Below are positions 53,651 to 62,329 of a DNA stretch of 64,000 nucleotides, in pieces. Source of the DNA: JAJDTT01 sp965116695 (lineage in GTDB: Bacteria; Acidobacteriota; UBA6911; RPQK01; JAJDTT01); NCBI GenBank assembly GCA_965116695.1, contig OZ220706.1, forward strand, positions 1,302,001 through 1,366,000. The letters are read 5' to 3'. Under the pieces are notes generated by a model. The model made no database searches, had not been told where the DNA came from, and worked only from the letters and a program-made list of their open reading frames with translations. Each line of letters opens with the position of its first letter. Position 1 is the first letter of the stretch. The translations under genes were made by a program, and so were the position numbers.

Positions 53651-54832
53651 ATGACAACGGACGTATCAGCGGCAGGTGCGGCGCCACTCGCCGGATCTCG
53701 CAGAAGCACCTGGTTACTGAAGTATATCCAGAGACGGTTGCAAGACAGCGCCATCGGTTTCGAGATGACCACTTCTGACGGAAATACCCACCGTTTCGGC
53801 GCCGGTCCCCCCAGCTTCAGCGTGACCATCACGCATCCGTCGGCGCTGAAGGCGATCGCCTCGCTCGATGAGGGAACCATTGCACAGGCCTACGTCGAAG
53901 GCCGGTTCGACGTCGAGGGCGACTTCATCAAGATCTTCGATCTGCGTGAGCAGTTGCATGACCGGCACCCGCTGCATTGGCTCTGGCGGTTCCTCGCGCC
54001 TGTGTTGATGGGACAGGTCGCGGTCAACAAGTCGACCATCGTCCGGCACTACGAACGGGACGCGGAATTCTTCCTCACCTTTCTGGACGAGAGTTTCCAT
54101 TGCTACACCCAGGGCGTCTTCCTTTCGCCGGACGAGGATCTGGAGGTGGCGTTTCGCCGCAAGATGGATCATGTCGTTGAAGAATGCCGGTTGGCTCCCG
54201 GCAGCCGGGTGCTGGAGGTCGGTCCCGGATGGGGCGCATTCGCAGCGTACGCGGCGCGCCAGGGGATCGAGGTGACGGGAGTTACGATTTCCACGAAGTC
54301 GCTCGAATTCATGGATCGGCTGACCGCCCGGGAGGGACTGCCCATCACCACCCTGCTCTGCGATTTCCTGGAGTTCGAGCCGGAGAAACGTTTCGACGCC
54401 GTCGTGGTCCTGGGAATCATGGAGCACATGCCCGACTACCCGCGGGTCCTGGCGCGTCTTGACCGGGTGCTGAAGCCGGGTGGCCGGGTCTTTATCGACG
54501 CCGGCGCCTGTTCCCGGAAATACGAGATGTCGTCGTTCATTTCGCAGCAGATCTACCCGGGGAACAATTCGTTTCTCATACTCCACGATTTCTTGAAGTC
54601 GATGACCTCTTTTCCGTTCGATTTGAAGGGCGTCTGGGACGACCGGATCAGCTACTACCGGACTTGCGTCGGCTGGGCCAAGCGCCTCGACTCCAACAGG
54701 GACCTCATCATCAAGAATTTTGGCGAGGATGAATACCGGCGATTTCGACTCTACCTGTGGGGATCGGCGCACTGCTTTCTGCGCAACCGTTTGCAGTGCT
54801 ACCGGCTGGTGCTGGAAAAACACGCGTCCTGA
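53651..54832 (+). CDS. Cyclopropane-fatty-acyl-phospholipid synthase family methyltransferase
   Basis: SAM-dependent methyltransferase of 393 aa. An N-terminal domain with ALKAIASLDEGTIAQAYVEGRFDVEGD and NKSTIVRHYERDAEFFLTFLDESFHCYTQGVF replaces the usual HYDLGNDFY start of CFA synthases. The SAM motif is RVLEVGPGWGAFA at about residues 187-199, followed by GVTISTKSLEFM and LKPGGRVFIDAGA. The C-terminal NNSFLILHDFLKSMTSFPF and YYRTCVGWAKRLDSNRD fit the family. It may methylate or cyclopropanate acyl chains of membrane lipids. Confidence 0.85.
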   Translation: MTTDVSAAGAAPLAGSRRSTWLLKYIQRRLQDSAIGFEMTTSDGNTHRFGAGPPSFSVTITHPSALKAIASLDEGTIAQAYVEGRFDVEGDFIKIFDLREQLHDRHPLHWLWRFLAPVLMGQVAVNKSTIVRHYERDAEFFLTFLDESFHCYTQGVFLSPDEDLEVAFRRKMDHVVEECRLAPGSRVLEVGPGWGAFAAYAARQGIEVTGVTISTKSLEFMDRLTAREGLPITTLLCDFLEFEPEKRFDAVVVLGIMEHMPDYPRVLARLDRVLKPGGRVFIDAGACSRKYEMSSFISQQIYPGNNSFLILHDFLKSMTSFPFDLKGVWDDRISYYRTCVGWAKRLDSNRDLIIKNFGEDEYRRFRLYLWGSAHCFLRNRLQCYRLVLEKHAS

Positions 54833-54975
54833 TGCGGTCCTCATGGATCCGTAGCATCAGGCCGCCTGAACGTCGGTCCGGATACCCTGGTCCTGCCCGT
54901 GCCGTCAAATGCGCCTGTGTCGCTGATTCTTGCCAGATGACACCGCCTTGGCCCAAAATGGCGCTGGCTCCCACC

Positions 54976-57489
54976 ATGAAAATAAGATTCGGCACCGTCT
55001 TTTTCCTGATCCTGGCCGCCTGTCCTCTTATGGGCCAGCTCCAGGATGGCGCCACAACCGACGGATCCCTTTTCTTCCGGGAAGAGGTCCAGCCGATACT
55101 GCAGAGCCGTTGTCTAGCGTGTCACAACCAGACGGTTCGAAGCAGCGGCCTCTCGCTGGAGAGCCGCGCCGAGATCCTGACGGGGGGAAGCCGGGGTCCC
55201 GCCGTTCTGCCCGGAGACTCGGAGCAGAGCCGGATGATTCTGGCGCTGGCCCATTCGTCCGATCTGAAGATGCCTCCCGGCGGAAAGCTGCCCGACGCCG
55301 AGATCGAGGCACTGCGCCGGTGGGTGGCCCTGGGGGCTCCCTGGGACGCGTCGGATGATTCCGGCCCGGGCGGTCACTGGTCATTCCAGCCTGTGCAGCG
55401 CCCCGCGCCGCCGCAAGTGTCCGACACGCAGTGGATCCGCACACCCGTCGACCGGTTCATTCTAAAGCGGTTGGAGGAGCAGGGACTGGATCCGTCACCC
55501 GAAGCCTCCCGGATCACGCTGCTGCGCCGCCTCAGCCTGGATCTTCTGGGCCTGCCTCCCTCTCCGGCCGCCGTCGACCGTTTCCTGGCGGACACCCGCC
55601 CCGGCGCCTATGAACGGCTCGTGGAGCGTCTGCTGGCTTCGCCCCACTACGGAGAACGTTGGGGCCGGCATTGGCTGGATGTGGCCCGTTACGCCGACTC
55701 GGACGGGTTCTCCGACGGACCCCGCCAGATCTGGATGTACCGCGACTGGGTGGTCCGCGCTCTGAATCAGGACCTGCCGTTCGACCGGTTCGCCATCCAG
55801 CAGTTGGCGGGCGACCTGATTCCGGATGCGTCCAAGGAACAGATCGTCGCCACCGGATTCCACCGCAACACCCTCCTGAACCAGGAAGGGGGCATTGACG
55901 TGGAGCAGTACCGGGTCGAGCGGGTCGTGGACCGGGTCGAGACCACCGGGGCCGCCTTTCTGGGCCTGACCGTCGGCTGCGCCCGTTGCCATGATCACAA
56001 GTACGATCCCGTCTCCCAGAAGGAGTTCTTCCAGTTCTATTCCTTCTTCAACAACATCGAGGAAAGGAGCCCCGAACTGGAAGAGACCGACCGGCCGCGG
56101 CACTGGCCCTTTCTGGAGTTCGGTACCGACCGGGAGTTCGCCCGGCGGGACATCATCCGGAGCCAGTTGGCGCTCCTGGAGGAGGAGCTGAAGACCTACG
56201 AGAAGGACCTCCTGGACCGCCTGCCCCAATGGGAAACGGAACTGAAACCGGAGCGGCGTCGGGAGTTTCCTCTCGAGATTCAGAGGATTCTGGCGCTTCC
56301 GGCCGAAGAGCGGAACGAGATCCAGCTCAAGACCCTGCATCTTCTCTACAAGGAGCAGGATCTGGGCTTCTCGACCCGAAAGGCCGGCATCGACTCTCTG
56401 AAGCAGGCCGAACCGAAGCTCCCCAGCACCCTGGTGATGAAGGAACTGCCGGAGCCCCGGGAGGCCTACGTCCATCTGGGCGGCGAGTTCACCCGCCGGG
56501 GGGATCCGGTCCGGCCGGACGTGCCCGCCGTCCTGCCTCCGCTGGACGCCCGGTCCCGCCCCGACCGGCTGGACCTGGCTCGATGGCTGGTGGAACCGGG
56601 TCACCCCCTCACCGCCAGAGTCACCGTGAACCGGATTTGGCAACGTTACTTCGGCACCGGACTGGTGGAGACCGAGAACGACTTCGGGATCCAGGGCGCC
56701 CATCCATCCCATCCGGCTCTTCTGGACTGGCTGGCCTCCGAGCTGATGCGCCAGCGCTGGAGCTTGAAGGCGATGCACCGCCTGATCGTCACCTCGGCCA
56801 CCTACCGACAGTCGTCCCGGCATCGAGAGGACGCCTCCAAGGTGGACCCGGACAACCGGCTGCTGGCGCGGCAGCACCGGCTGCGGCTGGAGTCGGAGGT
56901 GGTGCGGGACGTCTGCCTGGCCGCCAGCGGACTCTGGAACCGGACGGTCGGCGGTCCTTCCGTCTTTCCTCCCCAGCCCCAGGGGAGCAGCCGTCTGGGA
57001 CATTCCAAGCGGGAGTGGGTCGCCAGCCAGGGTGAGGATCGATACCGGCGGGGCCTCTACACCCATTTCTGGCGCTCCACCCCGCATCCTGCCCTGATGG
57101 TCTTCGACAGTCCCAACGGGATCACCACCTGCACGAGGCGAAGCCGCTCCGTCTCGCCCCTGCAGGCATTGACCCTGCTCAACGACGAGGCCTTTTTCGA
57201 GTTCGCCCAGGGTCTCGCCCGCCGGGTGCTCCGGGAAGGTCCCGACCAGGACTCGGAGCGCATCGCCTACACCTTCCGCGTTTGCCTGTCGAGGCTGCCC
57301 GGCGCGGAGGAAACCATTCAATTGAAGCGCTTTCTGGACCACCAGAGGAACGATTTGGCACAGCACCCGCGGGAAGCCCGAACCTTGTTCTCCCTGGATT
57401 CCGAGGACGAGGATTCGCAGGAACTCGCGGCCTGGACCCTCCTCTCCAGCGTGCTCCTGAACCTGGACGAGTTCATCACCCGGGAGTAA
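54976..57489 (+). CDS. DUF1549/DUF1553 protein with cytochrome c motif (PSD1 type)
   Basis: An 837-aa exported protein from ATG 54976; an upstream in-frame ATG is rejected as it precedes the signal sequence by 73 residues. The signal ends LILAACPLMG, a possible lipobox with Cys16. The haem motif CLACH is at residues 46-50; then DUF1549 (TPVDRFILKRLEEQGLDPSP, LGLPPSPAAVDRFL, RHWLDVARYADSDGFSDG) and DUF1553 (HPLTARVTVNRIWQRYFGTG, ATYRQSSRHRE), ending VLLNLDEFITRE like its paralogue at 48975-51578. It is followed after 4 bp by the DUF1501 gene. Confidence 0.92.
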   Translation: MKIRFGTVFFLILAACPLMGQLQDGATTDGSLFFREEVQPILQSRCLACHNQTVRSSGLSLESRAEILTGGSRGPAVLPGDSEQSRMILALAHSSDLKMPPGGKLPDAEIEALRRWVALGAPWDASDDSGPGGHWSFQPVQRPAPPQVSDTQWIRTPVDRFILKRLEEQGLDPSPEASRITLLRRLSLDLLGLPPSPAAVDRFLADTRPGAYERLVERLLASPHYGERWGRHWLDVARYADSDGFSDGPRQIWMYRDWVVRALNQDLPFDRFAIQQLAGDLIPDASKEQIVATGFHRNTLLNQEGGIDVEQYRVERVVDRVETTGAAFLGLTVGCARCHDHKYDPVSQKEFFQFYSFFNNIEERSPELEETDRPRHWPFLEFGTDREFARRDIIRSQLALLEEELKTYEKDLLDRLPQWETELKPERRREFPLEIQRILALPAEERNEIQLKTLHLLYKEQDLGFSTRKAGIDSLKQAEPKLPSTLVMKELPEPREAYVHLGGEFTRRGDPVRPDVPAVLPPLDARSRPDRLDLARWLVEPGHPLTARVTVNRIWQRYFGTGLVETENDFGIQGAHPSHPALLDWLASELMRQRWSLKAMHRLIVTSATYRQSSRHREDASKVDPDNRLLARQHRLRLESEVVRDVCLAASGLWNRTVGGPSVFPPQPQGSSRLGHSKREWVASQGEDRYRRGLYTHFWRSTPHPALMVFDSPNGITTCTRRSRSVSPLQALTLLNDEAFFEFAQGLARRVLREGPDQDSERIAYTFRVCLSRLPGAEETIQLKRFLDHQRNDLAQHPREARTLFSLDSEDEDSQELAAWTLLSSVLLNLDEFITRE

Positions 57490-57493
57490 CCCC

Positions 57494-58945
57494 ATGCAGA
57501 GCTACCGACCCTGGCTTCTTTCGGAGACGCGGCGCCATTTTTTCAGCCGCTGCTCCCTCGGATTGGGAAAGGTCGCCCTGGCCTCCCTGCTCAGCGACGG
57601 CCGGCTGCTGGCCCGGAAACCGGACCTGGTGAACCCCTTGGCGGCCCGGGACCCCCATTATCCGGCCAAGATCCGAAACGTCATCTATCTCTACATGGTG
57701 GGAGGGCCCAGCCAACTGGATCTCTTCGACCACAAGCCGAAGCTGCAGGAACTCGACGGCCAACCGATTCCCGATTCCTTCCTGGAGGACAAGCGCTTCG
57801 CCTTCATGGACTTCTTCACCAAGGAGAAGCCGCGGCTCCTGGGTTCGGAACGGGAGTTCGAACGTTACGGCCAATCGGGGAAGACCCTCTCCGAGTGCCT
57901 TCCGCACACCGCGTCCATCGTCGACGACCTGGCGTTCGTCTCCACCGTCTCCACCGACAACTTCAATCACGGACCGGCGCAGATCTTCAGCAACACCGGC
58001 TCGCCGCGGCCCGGGAAACCCAGCATGGGTTCCTGGGTCAGCTACGGCCTGGGGACCGAGTCCCAGGACCTGCCCGCTTTCGTGGTCCTCCAGTCCGGCC
58101 GGCAAGGTCCCCGAGCGGGCATCTCCAACTGGGAGAGCGGCTTTCTTCCCACCATCCACCAGGGGATCCCCTTCTTCAGCAGCGGAGACCCCATCCTGAA
58201 CCTGGCCAGTCCCGCCGGCATGAGCCGGCAGCGGCAGGCGAGCCGCGTGGAGGCGATCCGCAACCTGAACCTGGCCCGGTTGGCCGAGACCGGGGACCCC
58301 GAGATCGCCACCCGGATCGCCTCCTACGAGATGGCCTACCGGATGCAGTCCAGCGGTCCCGAACTCATCGACTTCTCCAGCGAGACCCAAAAGACGCTGG
58401 ACATGTACGGCGCCGAGCCGGGAGCCCGGTCATTCGCCAACAACTGCCTGCTGGCCCGGCGCCTGGTGGAGCGCGGCGTCCGTTTCGTCCAGCTCTATCA
58501 CGCCGAGTGGGACCATCACGGAAACGCCCACGTGAACCTGCAGGAGGGGCTGGACAAGGTCACGAGGGAGACCGACCGCCCTTCGGCCGCATTGGTCCGG
58601 GACTTGAAGCAACGGGGCCTCCTGGACTCCACCCTGGTGGTCTGGGGAGGAGAGTTCGGCCGCACTCCCATGGGAGAGAAACGGGACTCCATCGGACGCA
58701 ACCACCATATCGACGCCTACACCATGTGGTTCGCCGGCGGCGGAATCCGGCCCGGGCAGACGATTGGAAAGACGGACGACCTGGGCTTCTCTCCGGTGGA
58801 GGACCCGGTTCACGTTCACGACATCCATGCCACCATCCTGCACCTCCTGGGACTGGATCACACCCGGCTCACCTTCCGTTTCCAGGGCCGGGAGTTCCGC
58901 CTCACCGATGTCGCCGGCAACGTGATCGAGAAATTATTAGCTTAG
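57494..58945 (+). CDS. DUF1501 domain protein
   Basis: A 483-aa exported protein, signal RRHFFSRCSLGLGKVALASL, then YLYMVGGPSQLDLFDHKP, SECLPHTASIVDDLAFV, FNHGPAQIFSNTGSPRPGKP, VVWGGEFGRTPMGEKRD, RNHHIDAYTMWFAGGG and VHVHDIHATILHLLGLDHTRLTF. Operon partner of the DUF1549/DUF1553 gene, 4 bp upstream. Its TAG stop (58943-58945) is the first three bases of the MITE-like element; the C-terminus VIEKLLA matches the length of its paralogues, so the element did not truncate the protein. Confidence 0.92.
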   Translation: MQSYRPWLLSETRRHFFSRCSLGLGKVALASLLSDGRLLARKPDLVNPLAARDPHYPAKIRNVIYLYMVGGPSQLDLFDHKPKLQELDGQPIPDSFLEDKRFAFMDFFTKEKPRLLGSEREFERYGQSGKTLSECLPHTASIVDDLAFVSTVSTDNFNHGPAQIFSNTGSPRPGKPSMGSWVSYGLGTESQDLPAFVVLQSGRQGPRAGISNWESGFLPTIHQGIPFFSSGDPILNLASPAGMSRQRQASRVEAIRNLNLARLAETGDPEIATRIASYEMAYRMQSSGPELIDFSSETQKTLDMYGAEPGARSFANNCLLARRLVERGVRFVQLYHAEWDHHGNAHVNLQEGLDKVTRETDRPSAALVRDLKQRGLLDSTLVVWGGEFGRTPMGEKRDSIGRNHHIDAYTMWFAGGGIRPGQTIGKTDDLGFSPVEDPVHVHDIHATILHLLGLDHTRLTFRFQGREFRLTDVAGNVIEKLLA

Positions 58946-59074
58946 CCGCATTTCTCACCAGGTCGTTTTGCGTATGACGAAAAAGGATCTGTTTTTGAGA
59001 ATTTGCGGGAAATTGTCCAAGGTTTCTCCGAGACAGACTGCGCTGTGCGCGCCCCCTGGTGAGAAATGCGGGTT
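58943..59074. mobile_element. MITE-like element, copy 2 (short form)
   Basis: About 132 bp. The left terminal repeat is TTAGCCGCATTTCTCACCAGG at 58942-58962 less one base relative to copy 1; the right is CCTGGTGAGAAATGCGGG at 59055-59072. The internal sequence is AT-richer than the neighbourhood and aligns over nearly its whole length with the reverse complement of 3100-3213 in copy 1. It lies between the DUF1501 stop codon and the start region of the alcohol dehydrogenase gene. No transposase. Confidence 0.78.
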
Positions 59075-59134
59075 GGACAGGATCCACCTTTTGTCTTCCC
59101 CGTCTTCACCGGCTCCGGCCGCTCCACAGAGGTT

Positions 59135-60163
59135 ATGAAAGCCGCCATCTATCGGGGCATCGGGCAAATCAGCCTACAGGATGTGGAGCGGCTTCCGCCT
59201 CCGCCCGGATACGTCACCATCGATACGCGGCAGACCGGCATCTGCGGAAGCGACCTTCACGTTTACCGGGGCCACTGGCCTCAGCCAAAGGCTTTGGCGC
59301 TGGGGCACGAGACCGCCGGCGTCGTAGTGGAACTGGGGGAGGGGGTCGCGGGAATCGAGCCGGGAGACCGGGTCGCCATCGAGTGCTTCTCCCACTGCGG
59401 CCGCTGCCGCTACTGCCGGAGCGGCCACTACAACCACTGCCGGGAGCGCCGGTGGGTATCGCAGGATACGCACGGAGGGTTTTCCGAGTTCACGACCGCT
59501 CACGCCTCGGCCCTTTTCCGTCTCCCTGCGAGCCTGAGCTTCGAAGAAGGAGCCCTGGTCGAACCCCTGGCGGTGGGTTGCCGGGCGCTGGGCCAGGCCG
59601 GCGCGACCTGGCGGGATCGGGTGGCGATCCTGGGAGGCGGAACCATCGGCCAGTTCTGCCTGGCGGCGGCGCAGGCGGCCAACGTGCGGGAGACCTGGAT
59701 CACCGTCAAGTATCCGCAACAGGCCCGGATGGCACGGGACCTGGGCGCCGACCACGTGTTCGTGCTGGGTGAGAGCGGCCTCGAAGACTGGTTGAGCGGC
59801 GGGGTCCAGGGTTCACGGCCGGACGTCGTCATCGAGACGGTGGGCGGGGGAGGCAATTTCGATCTCGCTCTTCAGATCGTCCGGCCCCGCGGCACCGTGG
59901 TCCTGGTGGCCGGCTACCCGGAACCGGTCCAGGTGGACCTGGGCCGGGTACTGGAATCCGAAGCCGTGGTGACCGGATCCCACTGCTACGCGTCGACCGG
60001 TTTGGACACCGACTTTGGCGCGGCCATCGACCTGATGGCCAGCGGCCGGGTGGATGCGACCCGCCTGGTCACCCACCGGTTTCCATTGGAAGCCGTCGAC
60101 GAGGCCTTTCGCGTCGCCGCTGACAAATCCTCCGGTTCCATCAAGGTCCACCTCTGCCAGTGA
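59135..60163 (+). CDS. Zinc-dependent alcohol dehydrogenase (MDR family)
   Basis: A 342-aa medium-chain dehydrogenase. Catalytic zinc ligands Cys37 (GICGSDLH) with His58-Glu59 (LGHETAG); structural zinc Cys88, Cys91, Cys94 and Cys102 (CGRCRYCRSGHYNHC). The cofactor-binding fold shows VAILGGGTIGQFCLAAAQAANV. ATG 59135 is preferred: the longer frame starts inside the MITE-like repeat. It resembles sorbitol/threonine-type polyol dehydrogenases; the substrate is open. Confidence 0.9.
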   Translation: MKAAIYRGIGQISLQDVERLPPPPGYVTIDTRQTGICGSDLHVYRGHWPQPKALALGHETAGVVVELGEGVAGIEPGDRVAIECFSHCGRCRYCRSGHYNHCRERRWVSQDTHGGFSEFTTAHASALFRLPASLSFEEGALVEPLAVGCRALGQAGATWRDRVAILGGGTIGQFCLAAAQAANVRETWITVKYPQQARMARDLGADHVFVLGESGLEDWLSGGVQGSRPDVVIETVGGGGNFDLALQIVRPRGTVVLVAGYPEPVQVDLGRVLESEAVVTGSHCYASTGLDTDFGAAIDLMASGRVDATRLVTHRFPLEAVDEAFRVAADKSSGSIKVHLCQ

Positions 60164-60237
60164 TCTTTCCCCGCTCCATTCCGGTACCCCCAAGGAAGTT
60201 GAAAACAGGTATCCTGAAACGAGAGAGCGACAATCCC

Positions 60238-61575
60238 ATGCGGGGACGACGTACTCCGGTCATGACTCGGCGATCGCTGCTGACTCGTGGGCTCGCGGGT
60301 CTTGCGGCGACGTCGTGGACCAATCGGCGGAGGGCCGGGGCCACACCCGTCGAATCGACCCAGCCGGCTGCGGCCGCCCAACGGACCCATCCGGATTCAC
60401 ATCCCGGCCCACCTCGCAACGAGATCGTGCTGGGCATGTCGGCCGCCTTTTCCGGCCCCTCCCGAGGCCTGGGCAGCGAACTCTTCCGGGGCGCCAAGGC
60501 GTACTTCAACCACGTCAACGACAACGGAGGCGTCAACGGCTGCCAGATCCTCCTGAAGCTCTACGACGACGGCTATCAGCCGGATCCCTGCGTTCGGAAC
60601 ACCATGAAGCTCATGTTGGAGGACCGGGTCTTCCTCCTGTTCGGCTACGTGGGCACTCCGACGGTGACGCGGGTGCTGCCCCTGCTCAAGAAGTTCCAGG
60701 ACGAAAAGGTCTATCTCTTCTTTCCCTTCACCGGAGCCCAGCCCCAGAGGGAACCGCCCTACGGCGACTTCGCCTTCAACCTCCGGGCCTCCTACCGGCA
60801 GGAGACCGCCGGGCTGGTCGACAATTTTCTTCGCGTCGGCAAGAGACGCATCGCCGTGTTCTACCAGGCCGACGCGTACGGAAGGAGCGGCTGGGCGGGC
60901 GTTCGCGCGGCCCTGGCCGCCCACGGCGAGCGGCTGGCCGGTGAGGCCACCTACCGCCGCGGCCAACGGTTCACCGGCACCATGAGGGCTCAGGTCGAAA
61001 TCCTCCAGGCCGCTTCCCCGGAAGCCGTGATCTGCATCGGATCGTATGCCGCGTGCGCCGCATTTGCGCGCGACGCGGTGGACCTGGGCCTTCGGATTCC
61101 CATCGCCAACCTCTCGTTCGTAGGCAGCGAGAACCTCCTCCAACTGCTCACCGAGGGTCGTGACGACGCCGAGAGATACACCCGGCACCTGGTCAACTCC
61201 CAGGTGGTTCCCAGCTATGAAAACACGTCCATCCCGGCCGTACGGGAGTATCGGGAACTGATGGAACGTTACGACCCGGCCGTTCCCCGGGAGTTGGTCA
61301 AGGAACCGTACAGTCCGTTCCCCCAGAGCTTCGTCAGCCTGGAAGGTTTCCTTGATGCCAAGTTGATGACGGAGATTCTACGGCGCATGGGGGGCGGGCA
61401 TGATCGAGCCAAACTGGAGAAGGCCGTCTTCTCGGTGCGGAACTACGACCTCGGAATCGGAGAACCGGTCTCGTTCGGCCCCGACCGCCGGCAGGGGCTT
61501 CAGATGGTCTATTACACCGTCGTCGAGGACGGCCGCTTCGTGACCCTGGACGACTGGCAAGGTTGGGCCTCGTGA
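60238..61575 (+). CDS. ABC-type substrate-binding protein (branched-chain amino acid / Peripla_BP_6 type)
   Basis: A 445-aa exported binding protein. The Tat-like signal TRRSLLTRGLAGLAATSW is followed by EIVLGMSAAFSGPSRGLGSE, GAKAYFNHVNDNGGVNGCQI, LYDDGYQPDPCVRNT, FLLFGYVGTPTVTRVLPLL and VAVFYQADAYGRSGWAGV-type blocks typical of LivJ/LivK-like receptors. No ABC permease or ATPase is adjacent. The next gene, starting 1 bp after it, encodes a HAMP membrane sensor, suggesting that the protein acts as a ligand receptor for sensing rather than import. Confidence 0.85.
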   Translation: MRGRRTPVMTRRSLLTRGLAGLAATSWTNRRRAGATPVESTQPAAAAQRTHPDSHPGPPRNEIVLGMSAAFSGPSRGLGSELFRGAKAYFNHVNDNGGVNGCQILLKLYDDGYQPDPCVRNTMKLMLEDRVFLLFGYVGTPTVTRVLPLLKKFQDEKVYLFFPFTGAQPQREPPYGDFAFNLRASYRQETAGLVDNFLRVGKRRIAVFYQADAYGRSGWAGVRAALAAHGERLAGEATYRRGQRFTGTMRAQVEILQAASPEAVICIGSYAACAAFARDAVDLGLRIPIANLSFVGSENLLQLLTEGRDDAERYTRHLVNSQVVPSYENTSIPAVREYRELMERYDPAVPRELVKEPYSPFPQSFVSLEGFLDAKLMTEILRRMGGGHDRAKLEKAVFSVRNYDLGIGEPVSFGPDRRQGLQMVYYTVVEDGRFVTLDDWQGWAS

Positions 61576-61576
61576 C

Positions 61577-62320
61577 ATGAAGATACAGAAACTCTTCCAG
61601 AAGACGCGGTTCGGCATTTTCGCCCTCTTCGGACTGATCGTCCTGTCGACGTCGATTCTGTGCATCTACACCGTCGACACCCAGTTGTCGGCGGAGTACG
61701 AGACCAACACCCGGAACATCGCCAAGACCATCGCCGACGCCAGCGTGGACATCCTCCTGAACCGGAACCTGGCGACCCTGCAGTCGATGATCGATCAGTT
61801 CGTGGAGATTCAAGGCATCCGCTACATCTACATCACCAGCGAGTCCGGCGAGTATCTGGCCCATACCTTCGTGCCCGGTATTCCCGAGGAAGTCCGGGCC
61901 AGCGATCCCTCCAGCACCGAGCCGGTGGAACGGAGCATTCCGGGCATGGGCGATTTTCTGGAAGTGGGCAGTCCCATCCTGGCCGGTGTGGCCGGCACGG
62001 TCCACGTGGGGATGGATCTGGACCTGGTTGCCCTCAAGATCCAGCGGGCCATCGGCCAGCAGGTCATCCTCATCTGCATTTTTCTCGTGGTCGGTGTTCT
62101 GGCTTCCATCTGGTTCGTCAACCTGGCCGCGATACCATTGGGTGGACTGCTGGCCTATGCCGTCGACGTGGCGGGCAACCGGGACCCGGACCAGGCGAGG
62201 GACGACGAGTTGCTGGCCCGTGACGATGAAGTCGGAGATTTGGCCCGACTCTTTCGTTTCGTGTCCGATCGCAGCTCCGGTTCGGAGGGGTCCGGGCCGC
62301 CGCCGGGACAGGACAGTTAG
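61577..62320 (+). CDS. Membrane sensor with HAMP-like region, no output domain
   Basis: A 247-aa protein: transmembrane helix FGIFALFGLIVLSTSILCIY (about 13-35), periplasmic sensing domain with a dimer-like helix (TRNIAKTIADASVDILLNRN, LQSMIDQFVEIQGIRYIYIT), a second helix VILICIFLVVGVLASIWFVN, then a partial HAMP region (AAIPLGGLLAYAVDVA, ARDDEVGDLARLFRFVSD). It stops there: no histidine kinase, GGDEF or methyl-accepting domain. It follows the binding protein by 1 bp. Either it signals through a partner, or the gene has lost its output domain. Confidence 0.75.
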   Translation: MKIQKLFQKTRFGIFALFGLIVLSTSILCIYTVDTQLSAEYETNTRNIAKTIADASVDILLNRNLATLQSMIDQFVEIQGIRYIYITSESGEYLAHTFVPGIPEEVRASDPSSTEPVERSIPGMGDFLEVGSPILAGVAGTVHVGMDLDLVALKIQRAIGQQVILICIFLVVGVLASIWFVNLAAIPLGGLLAYAVDVAGNRDPDQARDDELLARDDEVGDLARLFRFVSDRSSGSEGSGPPPGQDS

Positions 62321-62329
62321 GAAAGTTCG

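Noticed and set aside
58981..59074. Short frame inside the MITE copy 2 similar to one in copy 1
   Set aside because: Differences between copies are spread over all codon positions, so no coding constraint is visible.
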